Source: a virus
Reading direction: 5' to 3' (one strand)
Virus record (IMG/VR): IMGVR_UViG_3300028800_000003
Coordinates: 55,740 to 119,739 of that record
DNA length: 64,000 nt
Shown in pieces: positions 1 to 13,184 of this stretch. The stretch's first letter is position 1; each line of letters opens with the position of its first letter. The position numbers and the translations under genes were made by a program. A model generated the notes under the pieces. The model was not told where the DNA came from. It saw only the letters and a list, made by a program, of their open reading frames with translations, and ran no database searches.

Positions 1-1
1 C

Positions 2-328
2 GGGTATATCGGAGGGGGCAACGACGCCCGCGCTCGCGCGCAAGGTTTGCCGGACTGCGGCGCCTACATGGCCGACCTGTTCGGCTTTGTCGGCAAGGTG
101 GGCCGGGAACTGTGGGTCGCCGCCAACTGGGCGCACATGGGCCACGCCACCGAGCCGCATCCGGGCGCAGTCGCGGTCTGGCGGCATCACGTCGTCAAGA
201 TCGTCGGCGGACAGGACGGCCATGACCGCTGGCTGGTGCAGGACAATCACGGCCGCGGCGGCAGCCACACCTATTACCGCTCGCTGCATGGCGTCATCGC
301 CATCCGCGACATCGGCGGCACGGGCTGA
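2..328 (+). CDS. NlpC/P60- or CHAP-like cysteine hydrolase, C-terminal part (5' end outside window)
   Basis: The frame is open from the window edge to TGA at 326-328, so the true start lies upstream. The visible 108 residues contain a Cys in PDCGAYMADLFG (about residue 19) and a His in VWRHHVVKIVGG, with a closing strand that ends HGVIAIR. This order (GYIGG, then Cys, then HHV, then a final Phe/Ile-Arg strand) resembles the small alphaproteobacterial NlpC/P60-like (TIGR02594-type) amidases. In a phage such a protein would cut peptidoglycan peptides or act as a lysin accessory. The Cys/His assignment is by eye. It heads a rightward run of four genes. Confidence 0.6.
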   Translation, partial: GYIGGGNDARARAQGLPDCGAYMADLFGFVGKVGRELWVAANWAHMGHATEPHPGAVAVWRHHVVKIVGGQDGHDRWLVQDNHGRGGSHTYYRSLHGVIAIRDIGGTG

Positions 329-332
329 ACAA

Positions 333-488
333 ATGAAGCGGTTCGGCATGACCGTCGTTCAGCTCGTCTCGCATCTGATCGAGCACGGCTATCCCGCCGA
401 CTTTGCCAGAACCTACGCGCGCAACTGGCACGAGTCTTTCATCAACACGCGTCTGCCGGCGCCAGGGCTCCTCAAGAGACTCCCATGA
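333..488 (+). CDS. Small hypothetical protein, 51 aa
   Basis: It starts at ATG 333, four bases after the preceding stop, and ends in an ATGA overlap with the next gene. The coupling supports it as real. The product has an amphipathic start (MKRFGMTVVQLVSHLIEHGY) and no recognised domain. Confidence 0.6.
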   Translation: MKRFGMTVVQLVSHLIEHGYPADFARTYARNWHESFINTRLPAPGLLKRLP

Positions 489-685
489 ACCGCAAACCAA
501 TCTATCACGAGACCAACCCGCGTTTCCGAGTCATCTCTGTGCCAAACGGTCAATGGCAGGCGCAACGTCGCCTCGACGTTCCGTCATCGAATACGGTGGA
601 CCCGTGGGCCAACATCGGCGGCCCTGATCCGATCGATGTCGCGCAGGCGCGGATGCAGGCTGCGGCCGAGACGAAGAAAAAATGA
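485..685 (+). CDS. Hypothetical protein, 66 aa
   Basis: ATG overlaps the upstream stop and the end overlaps the next ATG (ATGA junction). The sequence is polar, with a Lys-rich tail (AAAETKKK), and has no membrane segment or recognisable family. Its position in a tightly coupled rightward operon is the main evidence that it is translated. Confidence 0.65.
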   Translation: MNRKPIYHETNPRFRVISVPNGQWQAQRRLDVPSSNTVDPWANIGGPDPIDVAQARMQAAAETKKK

Positions 686-1014
686 CCCGCCGCACGACCG
701 AACGTCTGATCGATCTCCTGGAGACCGTCAACGCCACGGCGATCGACAACGACGGCGGCAAGCCCGGTGAATTTCTCGCCGCGCTCTGCCGCGAGGCAGC
801 GCAGCGTCTGCGCGATCTGCAAAAAGGGCAACGTTTCACGACGGCGCAAGACCGGCACGTTGCCGAACTTGCTGCTCACGTCGAGGAATTGGGTCCGCCG
901 CTGCGTAGCTTCGACGACACATTCAGCGCGACGACCGTCATCATGGACAAATTCTTCCCGCGCCGCAACGACGATGGCATGCCGATCATCAACGAAGGCG
1001 ATCACGGCTGTTGA
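682..1014 (+). CDS. Hypothetical protein, 110 aa
   Basis: Translationally coupled (ATGA) to the upstream gene and last of the rightward run, which is closed by the terminator at about 1.2 kb. The product is helical and charged, with Ala/Arg-rich stretches such as CREAAQRLRDLQKGQ. I do not recognise it. Confidence 0.7.
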   Translation: MTRRTTERLIDLLETVNATAIDNDGGKPGEFLAALCREAAQRLRDLQKGQRFTTAQDRHVAELAAHVEELGPPLRSFDDTFSATTVIMDKFFPRRNDDGMPIINEGDHGC

Positions 1015-1451
1015 TCTACGGAAGGTAGCATAGACCAGGTTTTAATGCAGGTGCAGTGTATTCCAGTAGGCGAGTGTTTGCCGTCAGCATAGCGGGCATT
1101 CTGTAAAGCGGGACGCCGCGAGCCGAAAAGTAAGCTGCACGTCGAAGAATGGTTCAAGCCCATTCCCTTCCACCGAACAAAAAAGAGCCGCCCCAGGGAA
1201 TCCCCGAGGCGGCTTTTTTGTCAGATTGTCGCACCCGAAAAGCGCGATGAATTGCGAACTTGTTGCCGCCGACTTTATTTGCTCGACCAGAGAAACACGC
1301 ATGACATCGTGTCAAGGTTTTGCGATCTGATAACGGTTGCTGCGATGTCACGCGGACTTGCGCGCCGAAAACCGACCCGTTTCGCCAATTCCAGATAGTG
1401 CGATGATTATATTAGCAGCATCAACCCCTATCAAAGGAGCAAACAAACAAG
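1015..1451. other. Non-coding gap with terminator and leader of the next gene
   Basis: No convincing gene lies on either strand. It holds a two-way terminator (1179-1219). Just before the next gene there is a TATATT at 1408-1413 that could be a -10 box, although I see no good -35, and a Shine-Dalgarno-like AAAGGAGC at 1433-1440. Confidence 0.5.
1179..1219. terminator. Bidirectional intrinsic terminator
   Basis: An A-run precedes GCCGCC at 1187-1192. The matching GGCGGC at 1208-1213 is followed by TTTTTT at 1214-1219. The U-tracts on both strands let it stop transcription from either side. It sits 165 bases after the stop of the rightward operon. Confidence 0.75.
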
Positions 1452-2153
1452 ATGCTGCACGATCCTATCGTCGACGTGACTCACACGGTCTATTGCGGGC
1501 CGAAAGCGATTGCAATTCTGACCGGCGTTCCGGTGTCACGCATAGAGAAGATGTTGCGGCGCTGCCGTTCCGACAAGGGACGCGATAGCCGCGGCAGAAA
1601 GATACCGATCCGCGGCACATATAGTAGCCAAGTAGTCAAGGTCTTGCGCCGGCTCGGATGCAAGGTGGAGGAGATAAGTCACTGCGAGCCGACGTTGGGC
1701 CGCTTCATCACCGACACCAATACATTCAAGGCGCCATGTCTGGTGATGACGCGGAATCATTTCACGGTGACATTCGATGGCAAGTGTTACGATCACTACG
1801 CCGGCAAGCCGACGGTGCGCGTGGTGAGAGGATGGCGAGTAGAAGCCCCGGCGACGCCGAAATTCACCTGCGGAGCACCGGCACCAGCGAGGAAGCCTAA
1901 GCCCGCGCGTGATCTGCGGGCCGAGCGCCACGCCAAGGTGATGGCCAGGATCAAGAGACTGGAGACCAAGATTAAGCGCGCCACCACGGCGCTGAAAAAG
2001 GCCCAACGACAGGCGCGCTACTATCAGCGCGTCAGTCGCAGCCCCGACCAATCAGACCGTAGTCAACCTCGCTCGGATCGGAATACACCTCCCAGTGCCG
2101 CCATCCTTTCGGGCACCAGAATCCCCAGTCACGAGTCTTCGGTCCCAGCATGA
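1452..2153 (+). CDS. C39-like papain-fold protein with basic C-terminal extension
   Basis: The 233-residue product begins with a domain like the phage C39-type cysteine peptidases. Cys15 sits in TVYCGPKAIAILTGVP, His103 in TRNHFTVTFDG, and Asp114 follows in CYDHYAGKP, giving a plausible Cys-His-Asp triad. From about residue 140 the chain becomes Lys/Arg/Ala-rich with heptad-like helices, as if binding nucleic acid or forming a coiled coil. The last 120 bases overlap the end of the converging cupin gene, so the extreme C-terminus may be low-complexity read-through. The Shine-Dalgarno is unusually far (about 13 bases) from ATG 1452. Substrate unknown. Confidence 0.65.
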   Translation: MLHDPIVDVTHTVYCGPKAIAILTGVPVSRIEKMLRRCRSDKGRDSRGRKIPIRGTYSSQVVKVLRRLGCKVEEISHCEPTLGRFITDTNTFKAPCLVMTRNHFTVTFDGKCYDHYAGKPTVRVVRGWRVEAPATPKFTCGAPAPARKPKPARDLRAERHAKVMARIKRLETKIKRATTALKKAQRQARYYQRVSRSPDQSDRSQPRSDRNTPPSAAILSGTRIPSHESSVPA

Positions 2154-2550
2154 ACAGCGTGAGCGCTGTCGGCGTCACCAGCTCGATGCGATGCGAGAAT
2201 TTGGCCGATCGGAAGACGACATCACCGGCGCGGATCATCCGCACGCTGTGTTGCTCCTTGTCGCGCGGATCGAAGCCGTTCTGCGCATAGACCTCGCGGT
2301 AGACGCCGTCGAGAATCAGCGACATCGAGGCTCGCGGATGATCGTGCAAGGCGCGATCATCGTCGTCATTCTTGAACAGATGGATATAGGCGTTGGGCAA
2401 TAGCTTCGCCCGCGGCATCGTGATCCAACGCAGCATGTAGGGAGCTTCGCGTGGCCCGATGATGTTGTCAGGCTCACGCGATTCGATGACACGCATGGCG
2501 CGCTTGCGGATTGGATCGAACACCGCCTTCGGCAGATGAACGATCGGCAT
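2032..2550 (-). CDS. Cupin-fold protein
   Basis: A 172-residue single-domain cupin. The first motif reads ALHDHPRASMSLIL, with metal-ligand candidates His69 and His71, and the second has KFSHRIEL with His120. A conserved-looking tail GPKTRDWGFWCPKGW follows (residues 136-150). Cupins of this type occur in phages of alphaproteobacteria, often with unknown substrate; a dioxygenase or sugar/nucleotide-linked role is possible. Its start abuts the end of the endonuclease VII gene, implying co-transcription. Confidence 0.7.
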   Translation of the reverse strand: MPIVHLPKAVFDPIRKRAMRVIESREPDNIIGPREAPYMLRWITMPRAKLLPNAYIHLFKNDDDDRALHDHPRASMSLILDGVYREVYAQNGFDPRDKEQHSVRMIRAGDVVFRSAKFSHRIELVTPTALTLFMLGPKTRDWGFWCPKGWRHWEVYSDPSEVDYGLIGRGCD

Positions 2551-3056
2551 CAGGCGGCCTCCAGATAGTCGGCCGCAACACGTAGGATAGACGGATCGTC
2601 CTTGGCGTGACCGAGAATGGCATTACAGTTATGGCAAAGCAAACCGCGCACAGCCTTTGTCTTGTGGCAGTGATCAACGAAAAGACTGATGTGCTTTGAA
2701 TTACCGATAGGCGATGGACAGATGGCGCAGTGGCCGCCCTGCTTTTTCAAAAGCGCCTGATAGTCTTCGATGGTGAGGCCGTATCTCGCCAAATTACCCG
2801 ACCGGACAAGCGCCGGATTGGCGGCATACCGCTTGCGCATGTATGAGGCATGCTGAGCCAGTTGTTCTGGCGTTCGCTTCGCCTTCTTCACCGCAGGATT
2901 GCGCTCGACGTATGAACGTCGACACTCGCGCGAACATTCGACGCACTGGCGACTTTGAACGAAGCGAGCTGCAAGATGGCCTTGTAGGCATGGCCGCCCC
3001 GTGCAGTATTGCTTCAAGCCGCGTGACAATGCGTCCTTGCGGGACACAACATTCAT
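2550..3056 (-). CDS. Recombination endonuclease VII family protein
   Basis: The 168-residue product ends in an endonuclease VII (His-Me finger) domain. Zinc-ligand pairs are Cys110/Cys113 and Cys141/Cys144, and the catalytic core DHCHKTKAVRGLLCHNCNA holds residues 128 onward. The N-terminal part has a second Cys set (18, 23, 38, 41) that looks like a zinc ribbon. T4 gp49 and relatives resolve branched DNA before packaging. The ATG at 3056 nearly abuts the stop of the phosphoesterase gene. Confidence 0.85.
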   Translation of the reverse strand: MNVVSRKDALSRGLKQYCTGRPCLQGHLAARFVQSRQCVECSRECRRSYVERNPAVKKAKRTPEQLAQHASYMRKRYAANPALVRSGNLARYGLTIEDYQALLKKQGGHCAICPSPIGNSKHISLFVDHCHKTKAVRGLLCHNCNAILGHAKDDPSILRVAADYLEAA

Positions 3057-3057
3057 C

Positions 3058-4389
3058 CTACGCTGCCTCTTTGAACTCGGTGGCTTTGCGGGCCGCCGAC
3101 GGGATGTTGATGCGGAGACGGCCAATCTCCCCTTCCTCGCGGTGAATTGTGATCGATGAAAGCGATTTTCCAGATGTGTAGCCAGACGCCTCGTGATGCG
3201 CGTCATTGGCCGCGAGCGTCTGGAACGACTCGACCCGCACGTCACCGATCTCCTTTACGGACTCGTGGTGAATGTGCCCGAAATAGAAATAGTGATAGGC
3301 AGTGGAGCCCCAATCTTCGCGAGCACGCACCGCCATCGCCATCGCCATATCCTGCGGTTTGCAGCGGTAGCCATGCGTGGCGCCGATCAGTGTGTTGCCG
3401 AACCGATGGAAAAAGAATTCGGACGGCGAGCCCCACACCTTGACGCGCGGATTGTTGGCGTAGGCTTCGATCAGCGCGACATCGAGGGCGATGCTGGAAT
3501 GCGGGTCGTGGTTGCCGGGAATGTTCACGACCAGCACGTCATGATGCTTCTGGAGCGCCAGATCGACGATGTTCTTCATCAACTGGACGCCGGCCACCAA
3601 AATCTTTCGATAGCGGCTATCGACATCGAGCTTATTCTTGTGGCCTGGAGTGAGGTTGGTGCTGTCGTCTGTGTGCTGCCAGTCGCCGAGGTTGAGAACG
3701 ATGGCCTGACGGCTATGTGGAGCCTGGGAGACCATACGGCTGGCGCACGCCATGAGGCGCTGTTTGCCGATCTCCAGGTCGTAGGGTTCGCCAGTTTCCT
3801 TGCCCCAAGCGAGCAAGCCATTGTGCTGGTCGGCAATCGGGTACACCGAGAGCAGGTCAACATCAGTCAGGTGTGGCGGATGGATTAATGGAACCGGGGC
3901 GATTTCGTCCTTAAAGACCTCCTTGATGGCCTCTACCAGGAAACGATTCTCATCGTCCTTGGTCCGAATCCAGGCCTGTTTGAGAATGCCCTCCGGCGTG
4001 ATGTGGTAGGTGCCCTTGCCGAGCACCTTGCCCTTGGGCATCTCGAAGACAACGCCCTCGCCTTCGTCCGGCGAATTGATCTGGGATACCGTTTGCGCCG
4101 TGACGTTGCCGCTGCCGTCGGTCGTGGTCGAGGTCTTGTTGATGACGAAGCCGGGCAGCACCGGTTTGAAGCCAAGCAGTCCGCGTTCGGCCGCGGCGTA
4201 CAGTCGGCGCCGGAAGCTGGTCTTGGCCATGTTGTTGAGGGAGCGGGCAGCCGCGGCCTTGTTCTGGCCGTTTGCCTCGTAAGCGGCGGCGACGGCTTTA
4301 AGGTCGTCGTCGGAAAAGGATTCACCTTGCAATGGCTTAACTCCGTGGGGGCAGATAGGGGTCGCGGGTATTTTCTGTTTGACCCGCAC
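3058..4389 (-). CDS. Calcineurin-like metallophosphoesterase with N-terminal helix-turn-helix
   Basis: 443 residues if GTG 4389 is used. An alternative TTG at 4332 has a better spaced GGAG and would remove 19 residues. Residues 28-60 look like a DNA-binding helix-turn-helix of the terminase-small-subunit/transposase kind. The C-terminal domain has the two-metal phosphoesterase motifs ADQH (186-189), GDW (235-237), GNHD (292-295) and GHIHHE (371-376). Phage enzymes of this layout are common and are usually annotated as DNA-repair-like exonuclease or phosphatase. Its substrate cannot be told from sequence. Confidence 0.85.
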   Translation of the reverse strand: MRVKQKIPATPICPHGVKPLQGESFSDDDLKAVAAAYEANGQNKAAAARSLNNMAKTSFRRRLYAAAERGLLGFKPVLPGFVINKTSTTTDGSGNVTAQTVSQINSPDEGEGVVFEMPKGKVLGKGTYHITPEGILKQAWIRTKDDENRFLVEAIKEVFKDEIAPVPLIHPPHLTDVDLLSVYPIADQHNGLLAWGKETGEPYDLEIGKQRLMACASRMVSQAPHSRQAIVLNLGDWQHTDDSTNLTPGHKNKLDVDSRYRKILVAGVQLMKNIVDLALQKHHDVLVVNIPGNHDPHSSIALDVALIEAYANNPRVKVWGSPSEFFFHRFGNTLIGATHGYRCKPQDMAMAMAVRAREDWGSTAYHYFYFGHIHHESVKEIGDVRVESFQTLAANDAHHEASGYTSGKSLSSITIHREEGEIGRLRINIPSAARKATEFKEAA

Positions 4390-4417
4390 ATAACCGCATG
4401 ATAGCCGTTCCCGTCAA
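4364..4417 (-). promoter_or_regulatory. Candidate promoter with flanking ATACCCGC-type inverted repeat
   Basis: Minus-strand -35 TTGACG (4412-4417), a 17-base spacer and a -10 GTTATG (4389-4394) precede the phosphoesterase gene. Directly downstream are GCGGGTAT (4364-4371) and ACCCGC (4382-4387) in inverted orientation, a likely operator. The same octamer recurs at other promoters in this window. If correct, the start codon is more likely TTG 4332 than GTG 4389. Confidence 0.4.
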
Positions 4418-4423
4418 GCGATT

Positions 4424-4771
4424 TTAATTCAGGGTGTCATCCTTTCTGACGCGGTGGATCAGCTCGCCGAATAGCTGCTGGATCGACACCGTCATCTGGC
4501 TCATTTCCTTGCTGATCTGAGCCATGATCTGGTTGAGAGATTCGGTGAGGCGCTTCTCGACCTCCTGCACCGCTTTGATGGTGGCATAGCTTTGCGCCAC
4601 CTCGATGCGGTGATCTTGAATTGAGGAACGCAGTTCGTTGATGGCGGTGGCCTGCTGGCTCTGTTGGCGGATCACATAGCCAACGATGGCGAGAGCGATC
4701 ATGCCGCCAACGCCAATGAGCGAGCCGAATTCAGTCCAGGTGACGGAGGAGGGGTCAAGCATCTTGGTCAT
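4424..4771 (-). CDS. Membrane-anchored coiled-coil protein, possible holin or spanin-like lysis accessory
   Basis: The 115-residue product has one membrane segment near the N-terminus (LIGVGGMIALAIVGYVI, about residues 18-34). A long Gln/Glu-rich amphipathic helix follows to the C-terminus, including KRLTESLNQIMAQISKEMSQ. It lies directly downstream of the muramidase gene. One N-terminal membrane anchor plus a periplasmic coiled coil fits a lysis accessory or inner-membrane spanin, but no signature proves this. Confidence 0.6.
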   Translation of the reverse strand: MTKMLDPSSVTWTEFGSLIGVGGMIALAIVGYVIRQQSQQATAINELRSSIQDHRIEVAQSYATIKAVQEVEKRLTESLNQIMAQISKEMSQMTVSIQQLFGELIHRVRKDDTLN

Positions 4772-4867
4772 CCAAACAAATAAAAAAATTGATCGTTGGC
4801 GGCGCCCGTTGCCAGGCTGCCGCCGACGACCGTCCCCGCGGCGGATCACGCCACGCAAATTAAAAGA

Positions 4868-5746
4868 TTACGCTGCCAGTCCGTAGCGCGGCTTGTAGGA
4901 ATCAAGCCGCGGCACCAAGGTCTCGCCTCCTGATGGCGCTTCCTGTTTGGCACTGAAATTCGCCTGATAGCGACGACGCGCGCTGTAGACACAGAATCCG
5001 ATTGCACCGGCTGCGACCACGCCGGCAGCAACAGCCGCAATGGGCGACACCCCGCCGTGAACCGAAATGGCGTCTGCCGTAGCGACCAGAATACCTGAGC
5101 CGATGGCACCGTCATGACCAGGAGGCGGAAGGATGCCCTTGCCGCGAGGTGCGGCCGCGGTCGGCGGCGTAAAGGCACGGAACGGCATCGTAGGCACAGG
5201 CGCATTGCGCTTGGCGGCCCCAGCCAATTCCAGCGAGAACGATCGCACCTCCTTGACGCGCGTTGTCCAACCGGCGCCGAATTCGCGCCAGGTGTTGAGA
5301 CCGCGCAGGAAATGGATGCGCTCGTTGTTGATGGCGTTGACCATCTGGAACGGATCGCGCTTGGCCAGCGCATCGAGCACGTCTGGCGTAATGCGCCAGG
5401 TGTCGTCTGTCATGCCAAGGACGCGCCGCAAGGTCTTGCCAGAACGTCCGATGCCGCTGTTGAGTCCATAATCAAACACGGTGTCGTCGACACCTGCCGG
5501 CAACGCATCGCAATCGAGAATGTCCCAGTATTTGAACTTGATCACTTTCTCCGCAAACGCCATCGGCATCGCGCGCATATCATGCACGCTCGGATTGGCA
5601 ACCCAGCCGAGTTCCTTACCATAGCGTCGCGCATCGGCGATCGTGATGCCGTAGTTGGTAGGGCCGCCCGGATCGCGAGGGTTGTTGGTGAAGCCGCCTT
5701 CGTGAACAAGCGCGCGGGATTCGCACGCGGCGTAATCATTCAGCAT
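4868..5746 (-). CDS. Endolysin: GH108 N-acetylmuramidase with C-terminal membrane segment
   Basis: The 292-residue product starts with the GH108 (secretion-activator/ZliS-type) domain. LVHEGGFT carries the catalytic Glu16 and is followed by NNPRDPGGPTNYGIT. The family cleaves the MurNAc-GlcNAc bond. A peptidoglycan-binding-like helical region continues to about residue 180. A hydrophobic stretch at about residues 232-254 (PIAAVAAGVVAAGAIGFCVY) is followed by basic residues, so the enzyme may be tail-anchored rather than freely soluble. The start at ATG 5746 follows a strong AAGGGAC. Confidence 0.85.
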   Translation of the reverse strand: MLNDYAACESRALVHEGGFTNNPRDPGGPTNYGITIADARRYGKELGWVANPSVHDMRAMPMAFAEKVIKFKYWDILDCDALPAGVDDTVFDYGLNSGIGRSGKTLRRVLGMTDDTWRITPDVLDALAKRDPFQMVNAINNERIHFLRGLNTWREFGAGWTTRVKEVRSFSLELAGAAKRNAPVPTMPFRAFTPPTAAAPRGKGILPPPGHDGAIGSGILVATADAISVHGGVSPIAAVAAGVVAAGAIGFCVYSARRRYQANFSAKQEAPSGGETLVPRLDSYKPRYGLAA

Positions 5747-5763
5747 GACAAAGGTCCCTTCGA

Positions 5764-5777
5764 CAATACGGGTATTG
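5764..5777. promoter_or_regulatory. 14-bp palindromic operator candidate upstream of endolysin
   Basis: CAATAC-GG-GTATTG is a perfect inverted repeat 18 bases before the endolysin start. It shares the 11-mer AATACGGGTAT with a site at 28317-28327 and the ATACCCG core with sites at 4.4, 39.4 and 58.9 kb. It fits a binding site for a phage regulator. Confidence 0.4.
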
Positions 5778-5797
5778 CGCGGTTAACGCGCGAATGG

Positions 5798-6919
5798 TCA
5801 AGCGGCCATTGGATAGTTCCGCTTCAACCAGTCGAGATCGGTTCGATCAGATCGCGGGGTGTACCAGCGCTTTCCGGTCTGAGCATCAGCCACGGATTGG
5901 AAATACTCCTCGTACATCGCGCCAACGCGCTCCAAGGAGAAATTCGACGCCGCCCAGTCGCGACAAGCGCGCCGATCAATCTTATGGATGTTCTGCGCCG
6001 CCCAGACGAATTGCTCGAATGTTCGACACCGATAGCCGGTCACGCCATGCAACACGTTCTCGGCGAATGCGCCCCAATCGGTGGTGATCACCGGAGTTCC
6101 AGACAGCATCGCCTCGACCGAAACGCCGCAGAACGGCTCGACGAACATCGACGGCGTCAACACGGCGCGCGCGTTCGATAGAATCTCGCGGCGCTTCTCG
6201 ACGCCAACGAATCCGACCAATTGCGCCGGCGCATGGGCATTGTTCACTGTGCCAGGTCCAGCCATGACCAGTGGCAACCCGACTTCCTTGGCGATCTGCA
6301 TGGCGATGTAGTCGCCCTTGCCTTCGCCGCCGATCGAACGCACGCCGAGGAACGCAAGGTATCCGCCTGGATTATCGTTGAAGGTGAAATCGGCGAGGTC
6401 GTAATAGTTCGGGATCACCGCATCGTACCACCAGGCATTCCCTTGCGCGGTGCCAACGCCCTGCGTGCCGCGATAGGCGTGCAGCAGCGCGTAGGACTCA
6501 AACACCTTGTAGGGCGCAAAGTATCCGCCCGGATAGCCGATGCCGGACTCGACCACGATCAGGCCTGGACACTCATCAGCAATCGACTTGTGCGAGGCCC
6601 AGGCGCACAACAAGAAATCGCCCGGCTGTTTTCGCGCGTTGATTGCCTCGACGGTGTTGTGGTGAAAATTGCCATAGACGGCGCTGTTCACGTCGAACTT
6701 GCCGGAGGTCTCCGGTGGCCCGATGTCGGCCGCATCAGTCACCGTGACATGCTCGGTGCAGACCACATCCGATAGCTCATTGCCATAATGGATGACCTTG
6801 TGGCCACGCTCGGTCAACATCTTGCAAAGGTTGAGAACCTTCTGGGTGAATGCGCAGCACAGATAGTCCTTGTTGGTCGCGGTGTGCGGAATTCCTGGAA
6901 TGTGAAACGTAAAAGACAT
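5798..6919 (-). CDS. GT4-type glycosyltransferase
   Basis: A 373-residue GT-B fold enzyme. A C-terminal nucleotide-sugar site is marked by VEPFCGVSVEAMLSGTPVI (EX7E pattern, near residue 260) followed by GAFAENV. The N-terminal half has KMLTERGHKVIHYG, typical of GT4 proteins. It lies immediately downstream of the collagen-like fiber gene, so the fiber (rich in Gly-Ala-Thr) is a plausible acceptor; host surface glycan modification is the alternative. A hairpin with a U-tract precedes its ribosome-binding site. Confidence 0.75.
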   Translation of the reverse strand: MSFTFHIPGIPHTATNKDYLCCAFTQKVLNLCKMLTERGHKVIHYGNELSDVVCTEHVTVTDAADIGPPETSGKFDVNSAVYGNFHHNTVEAINARKQPGDFLLCAWASHKSIADECPGLIVVESGIGYPGGYFAPYKVFESYALLHAYRGTQGVGTAQGNAWWYDAVIPNYYDLADFTFNDNPGGYLAFLGVRSIGGEGKGDYIAMQIAKEVGLPLVMAGPGTVNNAHAPAQLVGFVGVEKRREILSNARAVLTPSMFVEPFCGVSVEAMLSGTPVITTDWGAFAENVLHGVTGYRCRTFEQFVWAAQNIHKIDRRACRDWAASNFSLERVGAMYEEYFQSVADAQTGKRWYTPRSDRTDLDWLKRNYPMAA

Positions 6920-6944
6920 GACCTCGAAATTACTCCTGAAAAAT

Positions 6945-6967
6945 AAAAGGCTGCCCGAAGGGCAGCC
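6945..6967 (-). terminator. Hairpin plus U-tract between fiber and glycosyltransferase genes
   Basis: Reading on the minus strand, GGCTGCCC-TTC-GGGCAGCC (6967-6949) is followed by TTTTATTTTTC and then AGGAG of the next gene. It is one of seven hairpin/U-tract/Shine-Dalgarno modules in the window. Confidence 0.7.
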
Positions 6968-6997
6968 AGACGTTTTGCAAAAAGAAGAACGTCGTCA

Positions 6998-11893
<4,896 letters not shown>

Positions 11894-11956
11894 AAAATTT
11901 GGATCGCTTTGAAAAAATCAGGTTCTGAAAATCAGAGGTGCAAACGAACGATAAGA

Positions 11957-12595
11957 TCAGGGGGTGGTTACACCTCCCAGAACAGTCAACGTTGCAGGCC
12001 CTTGCGGGAATAGATTGATCGTGTGGCCGTCGGCCTCGGCCACGATGTCCATGACGTATATGCCTGGTGTGAGCGCGGAATTCTTCAACGTCGATTGCGT
12101 CACATTGAACGCCAGAACGCCAGTCGCACCGCCATTGGTGAAAGACTGATCGGCGGTCTGCGCGGAGATGAACACCTGCGTTCCAATGACTCCGTTGGTC
12201 GATTGGCGCACCTGACAGATGAAATCGATCCCGGTGATGTCGAGGGGCGGTGGCGAGAAAGTCAAGGTCGCCTCGGCATCGGTCTCGGTCGCATTGAGCG
12301 CGGAGCCGGATGCGTTCACCATGTTGAATTGCGTTGCAGAGGTAATGGCGCCGACAAACGCACCGGAAGGAATCCCGGCCGCGCCGGCTATCGTCTGTCC
12401 AGGCACGAGGCCTGCCGTCGAGGATACGGCGACAGCATTCTGCCCTGACGTGATCGAGCAACCCGACAACGTGACCGGCACATTGGGATAGCCGGACTGG
12501 GTAAACTCGATTGTGTCGAGCCAATCGCTATTCAGCACAATCGTGAATGTGCTGGTTGCCGAGAATTTCGGCAGCAACAGGATATTGGTGGTCAT
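11957..12595 (-). CDS. Hypothetical virion/fiber-associated protein
   Basis: The 212-residue product is Thr/Ser/Ala-rich with beta-strand pattern throughout, including a Gly-rich repeat-like centre (GCSITSGQNAVAV). It starts at ATG 12595, overlapping the upstream stop. The composition fits a fiber or baseplate-decoration protein. No family was recognised. Confidence 0.65.
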   Translation of the reverse strand: MTTNILLLPKFSATSTFTIVLNSDWLDTIEFTQSGYPNVPVTLSGCSITSGQNAVAVSSTAGLVPGQTIAGAAGIPSGAFVGAITSATQFNMVNASGSALNATETDAEATLTFSPPPLDITGIDFICQVRQSTNGVIGTQVFISAQTADQSFTNGGATGVLAFNVTQSTLKNSALTPGIYVMDIVAEADGHTINLFPQGPATLTVLGGVTTP

Positions 12596-13173
12596 GAATT
12601 CACCGGCCAAGCGGGAATGGGAGACGGCGGCGTGTCGACCTGCGCTTGAGTCGCAATGGTCTTGGCGTCGATCGCCTTGTTGACCGCGGCAAATGTTGCG
12701 GTGGCGCCCTGCACGAAGGTGAACAGGCCCGCGAACAACACAACGACCTGGGCCGAGGTCAGAGCAAGGCTATCGCCCTGACCATCCACCCATGAATAGC
12801 TGCCGTTCGGCGTGCCCTGCGCCATCATCGCCATCGCCATCAGATGAACGAGATTCTGCGTGTCGGTCTTGACCTTAACGAAAATCGGGGCTTGCGCCGT
12901 GCCCACATTCACGGACACCCCGCCATCGACCAGCATCTTATGCTTGATCGCCGCGTAGGCTTTCAAATCGCCCGCTTCGGTCAGCACCGGCGCCGCATAG
13001 CGACGATGGTCGCGCTTGCCTTTGGCAGGAGCATCGCCATGACGCGACAGATGCGACATGGATTTGATCGGCACGACGCTGACGTTTGCGCCATAGGCCG
13101 ATGCCGGAATGTTCTGGCTAGAGTCGTGCGTGGCCACCACCACGCCGTTGGCGCAGTATGCAAGCATGGTCAT
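12592..13173 (-). CDS. DUF4376-like tail fiber-associated protein
   Basis: 193 residues. The C-terminal half carries the DUF4376 pattern: a VDTQ-like entry (KVKTDTQNLVHLM), then SWVDGQGDSLALTSAQ and a closing helix with AIDAKTIATQAQ. DUF4376 proteins lie beside phage fibers and are thought to be chaperone- or attachment-related. The N-terminal 60 residues differ from the family. Confidence 0.6.
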   Translation of the reverse strand: MTMLAYCANGVVVATHDSSQNIPASAYGANVSVVPIKSMSHLSRHGDAPAKGKRDHRRYAAPVLTEAGDLKAYAAIKHKMLVDGGVSVNVGTAQAPIFVKVKTDTQNLVHLMAMAMMAQGTPNGSYSWVDGQGDSLALTSAQVVVLFAGLFTFVQGATATFAAVNKAIDAKTIATQAQVDTPPSPIPAWPVNS

Positions 13174-13184
13174 TGCTGAAAACC

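Noticed and set aside
5114-6181. Plus-strand frame of 355 codons spanning the endolysin and glycosyltransferase genes.
   Set aside because: It overlaps two well-supported minus genes with known domains and has no recognisable protein features.
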